Part shown: in pieces, positions 15,574 through 21,966 of the stretch
Position numbering within the stretch: position 1 is the stretch's first letter
Layout of the letters: each line of letters starts with the position of its first letter
NCBI GenBank assembly: GCA_934183045.1
Contig: CAKPRW010000004.1
Span: forward strand, 1 to 32,225
From: an uncultured Clostridia bacterium
Lineage (GTDB): Bacteria > Bacillota > Clostridia > TANB77 > CAG-508
DNA length: 32,225 bases
Direction of reading: 5' to 3'
Program-made: the position numbers and the translations under genes
Notes under the pieces: generated by a model
What the model was told of the DNA's origin: nothing
Seen by the model: only the letters and a program-made list of their open reading frames with translations
Database searches by the model: none

Positions 15574-15753
15574 ATGGTAAAAGAAGAAGAAGTTCGGAGA
15601 TGCTTAAAAAGTATGGGGGTCAATTCTTTGGGGATATATGTTCGGAACAATATAACATGTATTGCAATTCATTGTGATTCTGAAAAAATTATAAGGGATG
15701 CAAAGAAGTTCTTAGAGCTTTATCTTATTGACGGAGAGGAAATAATCCTGTAA
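15574..15753 (+). CDS. Small unknown protein (59 aa) with two in-frame CGG codons
   Basis: ATG 15574 follows AGGAGG with seven bases between, and the gene has its own extended -10 promoter and terminator, so it is very likely real. The product (starting MVKEEEVRRCLKSMGVNSLG) has no signal peptide or membrane segment and includes three cysteines. I do not recognise it. Codons 8 and 24 are CGG, both in the context GTT CGG A. This is also the local sequence of the sbcD-like shift site; codon 8 shares GTTCGGAGA with it exactly. Here a +1 shift would end translation after two or three more codons (TAA), giving 10- or 25-residue peptides. It may encode the full 59 residues with CGG read as arginine, or be a decoding sensor. 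GGG and AGG codons are also unusually common in it. Confidence 0.65.
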   Translation: MVKEEEVRRCLKSMGVNSLGIYVRNNITCIAIHCDSEKIIRDAKKFLELYLIDGEEIIL

Positions 15754-15776
15754 GATCACATGATTTTGTGATAGAG

Positions 15777-15813
15777 AGTGCAAGAGATATTAATATTTCT
15801 TGCACTTTTTGTA
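15777..15813 (+). terminator. Terminator after the small two-CGG gene
   Basis: AGTGCAAGAGATATT pairs with AATATTTCTTGCACT with one mismatch, then TTTTT. This is a strong intrinsic terminator that makes 15574-15753 a single-gene unit. Confidence 0.88.
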
Positions 15814-15873
15814 TAAAAAAATATATTTAGTAAATAATAACTTAAGAATAATGTAAAGAAAGGAAGGATAAAA

Positions 15874-16062
15874 ATGGCAGATTTGAATCAAATCGAATTA
15901 CAACATTTAAGACATTTGATAGGAGCGCATGAAACAGCGTATCAAAAATTAAACACTTTTTCTTCACAAGCTGTTGATCCACAAATAAAACAATTATTTA
16001 CAAAATCAGCACAAGATGCATTAAATACAAAACAAAAATTAATGAGCTTTTTAGATAATTAA
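15874..16062 (+). CDS. Small CotF-like spore coat protein
   Basis: This encodes a 62-residue, all-helical, soluble protein (starting MADLNQIELQHLRHLIGAHE) with no signal peptide. The layout, including an early His-Leu-rich helix and a closing QDALNTKQKLMSFL helix, resembles the short partner genes that accompany coat F proteins in clostridia. It lies 16 bases before the clear CotF-family gene, so the two should be co-transcribed and used late in sporulation. Its start follows GAAAGGAAGG. No confident sporulation promoter could be identified upstream. The assignment rests on context plus general resemblance. Confidence 0.7.
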   Translation: MADLNQIELQHLRHLIGAHETAYQKLNTFSSQAVDPQIKQLFTKSAQDALNTKQKLMSFLDN

Positions 16063-16078
16063 TAAGGAGGAAATGAAA

Positions 16079-16324
16079 ATGGATGAAAAAACAATGGTAA
16101 ATGATATTTTAGGTAGTGTTAAATCAGATTTAACAGCATATCAAACAGCTATATCAGAAGCTGAAAATATGCAATTAAGACAAACTTTTCAACAGATAAG
16201 AAATAATGACGAAAGTTTTCAATATGAGTTATTTAAAATAGCTCAATCAAAAGGTTATTATAAACCAGCTCAAAAAGCTACTGTTACAGAAATAAATACA
16301 GTAAAAACAGAATTACAACAATAA
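16079..16324 (+). CDS. Spore coat protein, CotF family
   Basis: This encodes 81 residues of the Coat_F family. MDEKTMVNDILGSVKSDLTA, then ISEAENMQLRQTFQQIRN and YELFKIAQSKGYYKPA, follow the family pattern, including the closing KGYYKPA. Such proteins are added to the spore coat in the mother cell. The start is ATG 16079, eight bases after AAGGAGG; an in-frame ATG at 16073 is too close to that site. The gene indicates an endospore-forming lineage. It is the second gene of a two-gene unit and is followed by a hairpin shared with the converging gene. Confidence 0.9.
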   Translation: MDEKTMVNDILGSVKSDLTAYQTAISEAENMQLRQTFQQIRNNDESFQYELFKIAQSKGYYKPAQKATVTEINTVKTELQQ

Positions 16325-16336
16325 TTATAATATAGA

Positions 16337-16374
16337 AAACCATCACTTGCGAAACACGCTAAGTGATGGTTTGA
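16337..16374. terminator. Bidirectional terminator between cotF and secreted-protein gene 1
   Basis: AAACCATCACTT and AAGTGATGGTTT form a perfect 12-base-pair stem with a 12-base loop. T-rich sequence follows in both directions, so it can end both the plus-strand coat genes and the minus-strand gene at 16402-17442. Confidence 0.85.
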
Positions 16375-16379
16375 ATTTT

Positions 16380-16394
16380 TTAGGATTTAGTAAC
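16380..16394. repeat. Inverted repeat arm, 3' UTR of secreted-protein gene 1
   Basis: TTAGGATTTAGTAAC on the plus strand is the exact reverse complement of GTTACTAAATCCTAA at 17486-17500. In the minus-strand transcript this arm lies between the stop codon and the terminator hairpin. Confidence 0.85.
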
Positions 16395-16401
16395 GAAGAA
16401 A

Positions 16402-17442
16402 TTACTTGTTCAGTACGCTTACGTACTTCCCATTCGCCTTTTTTATTTTTACGGCATACTTGCCCTTTTTAACAAGCTTTTTAACATTTTTGGCCAAAAG
16501 TTTTTTCTTTCCTGTTTTTTGGGAGATAATGTATACTCGCTTGTTTTTTGACAGGTAAATAATATTACTGCTTTTTTTAATCACAGACATTGACTTTACC
16601 TTCTTTACGGTGCCGCTTTTCAGTTTGCCGCTCTTGGTCCTTACAGTCCATTTTAATGCGCTGGACTTAAAACGGAATTTAACAATCATTGTGTTATTTT
16701 TATAAAGGTACGTATAAGCACCTTTTTTTTCCATTTTGACCTTGTTGCCCACTGTGTTTGGTATAGGGGCACTTGTTGGCTGTGGGTTAGTGATATTACT
16801 TGGATCCCCAGCCGGAGTGGTTGGTACTGGCGTCTGAGTTGGACGAGGCGTAACAACATCGTTTGGCGTTGGTGTTACTGTAGGCATTGGTGAAGGTGTT
16901 ACCGACGGTGTAGTAGGCTCTGAAGTGTCATCCTTTTTTGGTGGATACAAGGCTATAATTTCGTCCAATGTTAATATTGGACGAAGTTCACCAGATAAGG
17001 TATTGTATCCAACAACGTAATTCTGATCGTCAAATTTTAGTGATACAGCATCATCAATATATTCTGAGATGAGGCCATTACTAGCATATGATTTGACCAA
17101 GGAATATGTGCGTAAAGGATCAGTGCCGTGTAAATCCGTATTAACATAATGCACATAATTATATGTTGGTACATACCAGATAGTGCCGGATCTATCAAAG
17201 CCAATACTTTTTACATCAAATGTTATAAAAATAGGCTCGTCATTACCAATTTTTAACCAAACATAATTATCTGCATTGTCTGAGATAATTATAGTCCGTT
17301 CAACACCGTTAAATGTGCGAGAAAATGATTCTTTAACTGGTACCTGAGAGTCATAAGTGCTTTTTGCCTTCGAAGTACCAGTAATCATAGTACTCATTAC
17401 AAAAGCGATCAATAGTGTCAATAAAAAATGTGTCTTCTTCAT
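16402..17442 (-). CDS. Secreted protein with Pro/Thr linker and basic C-terminal domain (paralog 1)
   Basis: This encodes 346 residues. A signal peptide (about 1-26, MKKTHFLLTLLIAFVMSTMI then a Thr/Ser/Ala region) is followed by a beta-rich domain to about 175 and a linker of Pro/Thr/Ser repeats (SVTPSPMPTVTPTP). The C-terminal domain of about 115 residues is very rich in Lys, with repeated K-G-K/K-K turns, ending KANGKYVSVLNK. The Lys-rich end could bind cell wall polymers or nucleic acid; that is a guess. Codon use is richer in G/C than the neighbours, suggesting transfer. Codon 49 is CGG followed by ACT, read as arginine with no shift; a +1 shift there would stop two codons later. Its paralog is at 19692-20681. 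AAGGAGG precedes the start. Confidence 0.8.
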   Translation of the reverse strand: MKKTHFLLTLLIAFVMSTMITGTSKAKSTYDSQVPVKESFSRTFNGVERTIIISDNADNYVWLKIGNDEPIFITFDVKSIGFDRSGTIWYVPTYNYVHYVNTDLHGTDPLRTYSLVKSYASNGLISEYIDDAVSLKFDDQNYVVGYNTLSGELRPILTLDEIIALYPPKKDDTSEPTTPSVTPSPMPTVTPTPNDVVTPRPTQTPVPTTPAGDPSNITNPQPTSAPIPNTVGNKVKMEKKGAYTYLYKNNTMIVKFRFKSSALKWTVRTKSGKLKSGTVKKVKSMSVIKKSSNIIYLSKNKRVYIISQKTGKKKLLAKNVKKLVKKGKYAVKIKKANGKYVSVLNK

Positions 17443-17485
17443 AATAAAGCCTCCTTCATAAATAAAAATACATGATTAGATTACT

Positions 17486-17500
17486 GTTACTAAATCCTAA
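17486..17500. repeat. Inverted repeat arm, 5' UTR of secreted-protein gene 1
   Basis: GTTACTAAATCCTAA is the partner of 16380-16394. In the transcript it lies between the promoter (17526-17554) and the start codon (17442). Confidence 0.85.
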
Positions 17501-17525
17501 TTTTTCCACAAACTGGATATATACT

Positions 17526-17554
17526 ATTATACTATATTTTCTTAACATAATCAA
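17526..17554 (-). promoter_or_regulatory. Promoter of secreted-protein gene 1
   Basis: On the minus strand: TTGATT, 17 bases, TATAAT. It begins TTGATTATGTTA, nearly identical to the promoter of the paralog at 20770-20798, so the two genes share ancestry beyond the coding region and beyond the inverted repeat arms. Confidence 0.7.
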
Positions 17555-17697
17555 TAAAATTAGCCTAATTTGGCATATTAACATAAAAACAGAATACGAT
17601 TATATATTTATATTTTGAAAAAAAGAGATAAAAGGAAAAAAAGAAAGAAATTGAGATTAAAACGAACTAAACATACGGAAATCAAATAATACAATCA

Positions 17698-17726
17698 TTG
17701 CAAAAAACATAATATTACAATATTAT
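17698..17726 (+). promoter_or_regulatory. Promoter of the M23 peptidase gene
   Basis: TTGCAA (17698-17703), a 17-base spacer and TATTAT (17721-17726), about 55 bases before the start codon. The gene-free stretch 17443-17781 otherwise holds the divergent promoter and 5' repeat arm of the neighbouring minus-strand gene; I see nothing else in it. Confidence 0.55.
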
Positions 17727-17781
17727 TACAATAGTTTAACAAGATAAGAAAAGGCTAATAGTTATACAAAGGAGTTAGAAA

Positions 17782-18807
17782 ATGTTTAAAAAAGTAATAG
17801 TACATACGAAAAGAGGAATAAAATTCATAGTTCTTTTTATAATTGCTGCTTTTTTAATAGTAGGGGCAATAGCTTTTTTATACAAACCTACATATAGTGT
17901 TTTCATTAATGGTGAACAAGTGGGGTATACAGAAAATAGAACTAACTTACAACATAAAATAAATGATTATATAGAAAATGGTGAGGGAGATAGCAATGTT
18001 GCATTTGTACAAGTAGCAAATCTTCCTGAATATAAATTATGTTTGTTGAAGAAAAATATAATAACAAATGACGAAGAAATATATAACAAAATAAAGGAAC
18101 AAGGCGTTACATATTATAGATATTATGCAATAGTAGAAAATCAAGAAGAAAAATTATATGTTTCAAATTTTGAAGAAGCTGAAAAAGTTGTAAATGATTT
18201 AAAAGAAAAAAATAGCTCGAATATAGAGAATATGTCAATTGTAGAAAAATATCAAACAGATATTAAAGATATAGTTTCATCTGAAGAAGCAATATCAAAA
18301 TTATATGTTGAAACACCTAAAGTAGTACAAGTTGCTAAAAAAACATCAAGCAGCAGTAATAGTGCTAAATATGAATCTACTGGTACTGTAAACACAGCAT
18401 TAACAACATCTTCTGCAAAAGCAAATTTGGGAATTTCACTGATTAGACCAGTTTCAGGAACTATAACTTCTAGGTTTGGAGTCGGAAGTAAAATAAGAAG
18501 ATCATCTCATACAGGCTTAGATATTGCAACAGCTACAGGTACTCCTATTATGGCAGCAGCATCTGGAACTGTTACATTTTCTGGGTATAAAGGATCTTAT
18601 GGAAATATGCTTGTTATAACACACGGAAACGGAATACAAACTTATTATGGGCATTGTAGTAAATTATATGTTTCAGCTGGAACTAAAGTTTCACAGGGAC
18701 AAACAATTGCAGCCGTTGGTTCAACAGGAAATTCAACAGGACCACATTTGCATTTGGAAGTAAGAGTAAATGGTACAGCATATAATCCACAAAACTATGT
18801 ATATTAA
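17782..18807 (+). CDS. Membrane-anchored M23 (LytM-type) peptidoglycan endopeptidase
   Basis: This encodes 341 residues. There is one membrane helix at about 14-37 (FIVLFIIAAFLIVGAIAFLY) with a basic cytoplasmic start. An extracytoplasmic domain (about 40-180) resembles the small modules of clostridial cell-wall peptidases, a Ser/Thr-rich linker sits near 190-215, and the C-terminal M23 domain begins at about 220. The zinc motifs are present: HTGLDIA (HxxxD) and HLHLEV (HxH), so the enzyme should be active and would cut peptide cross-links in peptidoglycan. The start ATG 17782 follows AAAGGAG. It is a single-gene unit with its own promoter and terminator. It could be a SpoIIQ-like factor or a vegetative hydrolase; the sequence does not decide. 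Confidence 0.88.
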   Translation: MFKKVIVHTKRGIKFIVLFIIAAFLIVGAIAFLYKPTYSVFINGEQVGYTENRTNLQHKINDYIENGEGDSNVAFVQVANLPEYKLCLLKKNIITNDEEIYNKIKEQGVTYYRYYAIVENQEEKLYVSNFEEAEKVVNDLKEKNSSNIENMSIVEKYQTDIKDIVSSEEAISKLYVETPKVVQVAKKTSSSSNSAKYESTGTVNTALTTSSAKANLGISLIRPVSGTITSRFGVGSKIRRSSHTGLDIATATGTPIMAAASGTVTFSGYKGSYGNMLVITHGNGIQTYYGHCSKLYVSAGTKVSQGQTIAAVGSTGNSTGPHLHLEVRVNGTAYNPQNYVY

Positions 18808-18810
18808 TAA

Positions 18811-18846
18811 AAAACATTCTATTACATACTTGTAGTAGAATGTTTT
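18811..18846. terminator. Terminator after the M23 peptidase gene
   Basis: AAAACATTCTA.TTACA pairs with TGTAGTAGAATGTTTT, followed by T-rich sequence. It lies between the converging ends of the M23 gene and the mecA gene, so it may serve both. Confidence 0.8.
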
Positions 18847-18879
18847 ATTATTATTATTTGTTAAAATTGTATAAAGAAT

Positions 18880-19503
18880 TTAAGTGAAATATTTTAAGCC
18901 AATACCTATTGCATTTTTCTTTATAATTATATTGCCATGTTCAAGTAATTTGTTTTCAAAATTATCAGTTACAGATAATAATTTTCCAAATTCTGATAGT
19001 ATAGAATAAAATGAACCAGTATGTTCATAATTTACATTTATTTTTTTTATTACTAAATAGTATGTATTGTTATAAAAAAACAAAGAAGAATGTTTTGAAA
19101 AATCTTTTAATTCAAAATCTTTAAACATACTAATATTACTACAAAAATCACAAAATTCTTCAATAGTATTAAATGCATATATTACTTGTTTGTTGGAAGT
19201 CTTAATTGATTTAATTTTTGGAGTTACAGTTTTCTTTTTTAAATTATTTTGATTTCTAACTTCATATTTTGTTATAGTAAACACTAGTACACCGTCAATA
19301 GAAGAGAATAATTCTATTAAAAGTTTACATCCATCTGTATAGAAATCGAATTTTTTTTCTGCCTTATCTAATATTTCTAAAAACAAATTTTGATTTAATA
19401 CATTCTTTTCTAATATGGAGTTAAAATCTATGTCATTTTCATTAAATTCTTCCGATTTAATAATAACTCGTATTTTGTTTTCTGTAAGTTTTTCGATTTT
19501 CAT
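18880..19503 (-). CDS. mecA: MecA-type adaptor protein
   Basis: This encodes 207 residues of the MecA family, adaptors that bring substrates to the ClpC-ClpP protease. The N-terminal domain (MKIEKLTENKIRVIIKSEE..., about 1-80) has the family's pattern up to LLIELFSSIDGVLVFTITKY. A short charged linker (KKKTVTPKIKSIKTS) leads to the C-terminal domain with YAFNTIEEFCDF, SSLFFYNNTYYLVIKK and LSEFGKLLS, features of the ClpC-binding half. The start follows GGGGAGG on the minus strand. A TTTAAA...TATAAT promoter with a 17-base spacer lies upstream. It converges on the M23 gene and is transcribed alone. Confidence 0.85.
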   Translation of the reverse strand: MKIEKLTENKIRVIIKSEEFNENDIDFNSILEKNVLNQNLFLEILDKAEKKFDFYTDGCKLLIELFSSIDGVLVFTITKYEVRNQNNLKKKTVTPKIKSIKTSNKQVIYAFNTIEEFCDFCSNISMFKDFELKDFSKHSSLFFYNNTYYLVIKKINVNYEHTGSFYSILSEFGKLLSVTDNFENKLLEHGNIIIKKNAIGIGLKYFT

Positions 19504-19628
19504 ATAACAATAGTCCTCCCCATAGTATTTATTACTTATATTATACTACTAATAATATTATATTTAAATGTATAATTTTTGGTAATATATTTTAAAAAAT
19601 TTTATTTATATTATTATAATGGCAAATG

Positions 19629-19667
19629 AAAAGAGAATGCTTCCAATAGGATTGCATTCTCTTTTTT
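19629..19667 (-). terminator. Terminator of secreted-protein gene 2
   Basis: AAAAGAGAATGC and GCATTCTCTTTT form a perfect 12-base-pair stem with a short loop. It directly abuts the inverted repeat arm at 19668. Confidence 0.85.
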
Positions 19668-19679
19668 ATCAGGGTTTAG
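19668..19679. repeat. Inverted repeat arm, 3' UTR of secreted-protein gene 2
   Basis: ATCAGGGTTTAG is the exact reverse complement of CTAAACCCTGAT at 20734-20745. It corresponds to the arm TTAGGATTTAGTAAC of paralog 1, with T/C and A/G differences that are matched in the partner arm. Confidence 0.8.
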
Positions 19680-19691
19680 TATTGTTTGTTA

Positions 19692-20681
19692 TCACTTGTT
19701 TCTTATGTTCAAACATTTTCCGTTTGTTTTTTTGATCTTTATTGCCCAACCATTTTTACAAAGTATCTTTTTGGCGCCTTTTTTTAAAAGGTATTTCTTT
19801 TTGCCATTTAAAGATATGGTAAAGGCCGATCTGTTTTTAGTAATACATACGAGACGCTTACTTTTTTTGATATACTTAACGTATTTGATTCTGCTATAGC
19901 TGAGAGTCTTTTTTCCAGTACGTTTAAAAGTAAGTTTCCCATTTTTCAATTTGTACTTACAAATTGTCTTTCCTCCATTGACAAGACAATAGTAAGATTT
20001 GCTCTTTTTAACAGAGATACCTGCTTTGGTAACGTTTGTTGATTGATTACTAACAGGTGGGTTGGCCGTAGGGACCACCATATTATTTGAGCCAATATTA
20101 GAATTCGGATTCTGAGTTGGCGCAGTTGATGGTTCAAGTGTTGGAACAGGTGACGGAGAAGGCTTACCATCTGGCCAAACATAGTCTTCTAATTCTTTGA
20201 GTGTTAGAATCGGATATTCAGTACCAGAAGTTTCTTTATAACCGGTTACAAATCCTTGATCATCATATAATAATGAAGAGATATCTGTGATAAAAGTTCG
20301 CGTATTATCACTATTCATTCTTGAAGCGGTCCAAAAGTTAAAGCTCCAATCTGGATTACACCAATATAGAGGGTAGCCTTTATATGTTGTATCATATGCA
20401 GATCTCACCCATATAACACCGTTTTCTTTGTCAAATCCGCTATCTAGGACTTCGGAAATTACGTAAAAAGGAGTTTCGTCACCTGCATTGTAGTACAGAA
20501 CTCCGGTTTTTAACAATGTTAAAGTCCGTTTTTGTCCATTGATAACACAAGAAGACTGTTTTGAAATATCTTCTTGTGAAAATGTGGTTTCTGATGCTTT
20601 AGATCTTACTGAAAATGAAGTAAAGCAAAAGAACATTGCTATGGTTAGCAATAGGGTTAAAAGTTTAAAATTTCTTTTCAT
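19692..20681 (-). CDS. Secreted protein with Pro/Thr linker and basic C-terminal domain (paralog 2)
   Basis: This encodes 329 residues from ATG 20681, set by CAGGAGG upstream; a longer in-frame start exists but lacks a binding site. The layout matches paralog 1: signal peptide (MKRNFKLLTLLLTIAMFFCF...), beta-rich domain with the shared phrase INGQKRTLTLL against FNGVERTIIIS, ILTLKELEDYVWPDGKPSP against ILTLDEIIALYPPKKD, a Pro/Ser/Thr linker, and a Lys-rich C-terminal domain ending KKTNGKCLNIRNK. Codon 52 is CGG followed by ACT, in the same aligned position as the CGG of paralog 1; a +1 shift would stop two codons later. It is the only gene here that ends in TGA. Base composition differs from its neighbours, suggesting transfer. 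Function unknown. Confidence 0.8.
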   Translation of the reverse strand: MKRNFKLLTLLLTIAMFFCFTSFSVRSKASETTFSQEDISKQSSCVINGQKRTLTLLKTGVLYYNAGDETPFYVISEVLDSGFDKENGVIWVRSAYDTTYKGYPLYWCNPDWSFNFWTASRMNSDNTRTFITDISSLLYDDQGFVTGYKETSGTEYPILTLKELEDYVWPDGKPSPSPVPTLEPSTAPTQNPNSNIGSNNMVVPTANPPVSNQSTNVTKAGISVKKSKSYYCLVNGGKTICKYKLKNGKLTFKRTGKKTLSYSRIKYVKYIKKSKRLVCITKNRSAFTISLNGKKKYLLKKGAKKILCKNGWAIKIKKTNGKCLNIRNK

Positions 20682-20733
20682 ATGAAATCCTCCTGTGAAT
20701 AAACACAATGTTGCTATTAGTTAATAGTTGCTG

Positions 20734-20745
20734 CTAAACCCTGAT
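20734..20745. repeat. Inverted repeat arm, 5' UTR of secreted-protein gene 2
   Basis: CTAAACCCTGAT is the partner of 19668-19679, placed between the promoter at 20770-20798 and the start codon. Confidence 0.8.
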
Positions 20746-20769
20746 TTCCCTGATATAGGAACTACCACA

Positions 20770-20798
20770 ATAATACCATATATTGTAAACATAATCAA
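20770..20798 (-). promoter_or_regulatory. Promoter of secreted-protein gene 2
   Basis: On the minus strand: TTGATT, 17 bases, TATTAT. The first bases (TTGATTATGTTTA) match the promoter of paralog 1. Confidence 0.6.
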
Positions 20799-20847
20799 TG
20801 ATTTTATTTTGTAAATGGATTAATATACAAAAAAATATACTTTTTAC

Positions 20848-20876
20848 TTGAAAAAAATGTTAAATCAATATATAAT
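20848..20876 (+). promoter_or_regulatory. Promoter of the DUF4321-radC-mreBCD-mrdA operon
   Basis: TTGAAA (20848-20853), a 17-base spacer and TATAAT (20871-20876), about 60 bases before the first start codon. No other promoter of this quality was seen between here and mrdA. Confidence 0.75.
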
Positions 20877-20937
20877 ACAAAAGTGAAACGAAAACGAAAT
20901 AGCCGTAGAAGGAAACGAGATTTTAGGAGGAGAAAAA

Positions 20938-21195
20938 ATGGCAACAAAAGAGAAAAATATATGGATATTATTAATTTTTATATTATCAGGTTTAGTAGTA
21001 GGGGGATTGCTAGGAGAGTTAGCTTCTAAAGTAGACTGGCTTTGGTGGTTATCTTATAATCAAAGTTTTGGATTAGAAACTCCAATAACTTTAAATTTAA
21101 GTGTATTAACAATAACATTTGCTATGATGTTTAAAATAAGCATTTCAAGTATTATTGGTATGGTTTTAGCTATTTTTATATATAAAAAAATATAG
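20938..21195 (+). CDS. DUF4321 membrane protein
   Basis: This encodes 85 residues with two or three membrane segments (about 8-27, 48-63 and 65-82) and the conserved middle GGLLGELASKVDWLWWLSY. The family is found in clostridia beside maf, radC and mreB, as here. Its function is not known. ATG 20938 follows AGGAGG with six bases between. It is the first gene of the cell-shape operon. A role at the division or elongation site is suggested only by this repeated gene order. Confidence 0.85.
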   Translation: MATKEKNIWILLIFILSGLVVGGLLGELASKVDWLWWLSYNQSFGLETPITLNLSVLTITFAMMFKISISSIIGMVLAIFIYKKI

Positions 21196-21240
21196 TTAAA
21201 AAATAGGGGCAAAATATTATAAAATGGAAGGAATGGTATT

Positions 21241-21942
21241 TTGTCAATAACAATAAAAGAATTACCTGAATTAGAAAGACCTTATGAAAAATTGGAACTG
21301 TATGGAGAAAAGGCATTATCTAATGCAGAATTATTAGCTATTATAATAAAAACAGGAACTAAAAAAGAAAGTTCTGTACAAATAGCGCAAAAATTACTTA
21401 AATTAAACACAACAGAAGAAGATGATTTAGAGTATTTGCATAATTTATCAATAGAAGAACTAGTACAAATAAAAGGAATAGGAAGAGTAAAAGCTACTCA
21501 AATAAAAGCTGTATGTGAATTAAGCCTTAGAATGTCGGCGCCATCTAATTATAAAAAAATATATGTTAAGGAGCCTTATGATGTGGCTAAAATATTAATG
21601 GGTGAATTAAGATTTCAAAAAAGGGAAATTGCAAAAGTAGTAGTTTTAAATAGTAAAAATCAAATTTTAAAAATAAAAGATATAGCTTTAGGTGGGACTA
21701 ATTTTGCCAATTTATCTATAAAAGATATTTTAGTGGAGCCAATAATAATGAAAGCTCCTAAGATAATACTGGTTCATAATCATCCAAGTGGTGATTCAAC
21801 ACCTAGTAAGCAAGATATTGAATTTACAAATACATTGTATGAAAGTGCTAGTATGTTTGACATACAATTAATAGATCATTTAGTAATAGGAAATATGAAT
21901 TATACAAGTATTTTTTCAGAAATAGCATCAGAAAAAATATAA
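21241..21942 (+). CDS. radC: RadC/JAB-domain protein
   Basis: This encodes 233 residues. A helix-hairpin-helix segment (LVQIKGIGRVKATQIKAVCEL, split here as about 75-95) is followed by the JAB/MPN domain with its metal motif HNHPSGDSTPSKQD near 180-193. Historically named for DNA repair, its actual function is uncertain. The start is TTG 21241, the only suitable codon after GGAAGG, and gives the usual N-terminus SITIKELPELERPYEKL. It lies between DUF4321 and mreB, the standard Firmicutes order. Confidence 0.93.
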   Translation: MSITIKELPELERPYEKLELYGEKALSNAELLAIIIKTGTKKESSVQIAQKLLKLNTTEEDDLEYLHNLSIEELVQIKGIGRVKATQIKAVCELSLRMSAPSNYKKIYVKEPYDVAKILMGELRFQKREIAKVVVLNSKNQILKIKDIALGGTNFANLSIKDILVEPIIMKAPKIILVHNHPSGDSTPSKQDIEFTNTLYESASMFDIQLIDHLVIGNMNYTSIFSEIASEKI

Positions 21943-21966
21943 TATTTACATGAAAGGAAGTTAATT

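Noticed and set aside
16380..17500. Transposon with terminal inverted repeats around secreted-protein gene 1
   Set aside because: There is no transposase, no clear target-site duplication, and similarity to the paralog continues past the arms into the promoter. It is kept only as an alternative in the findings.
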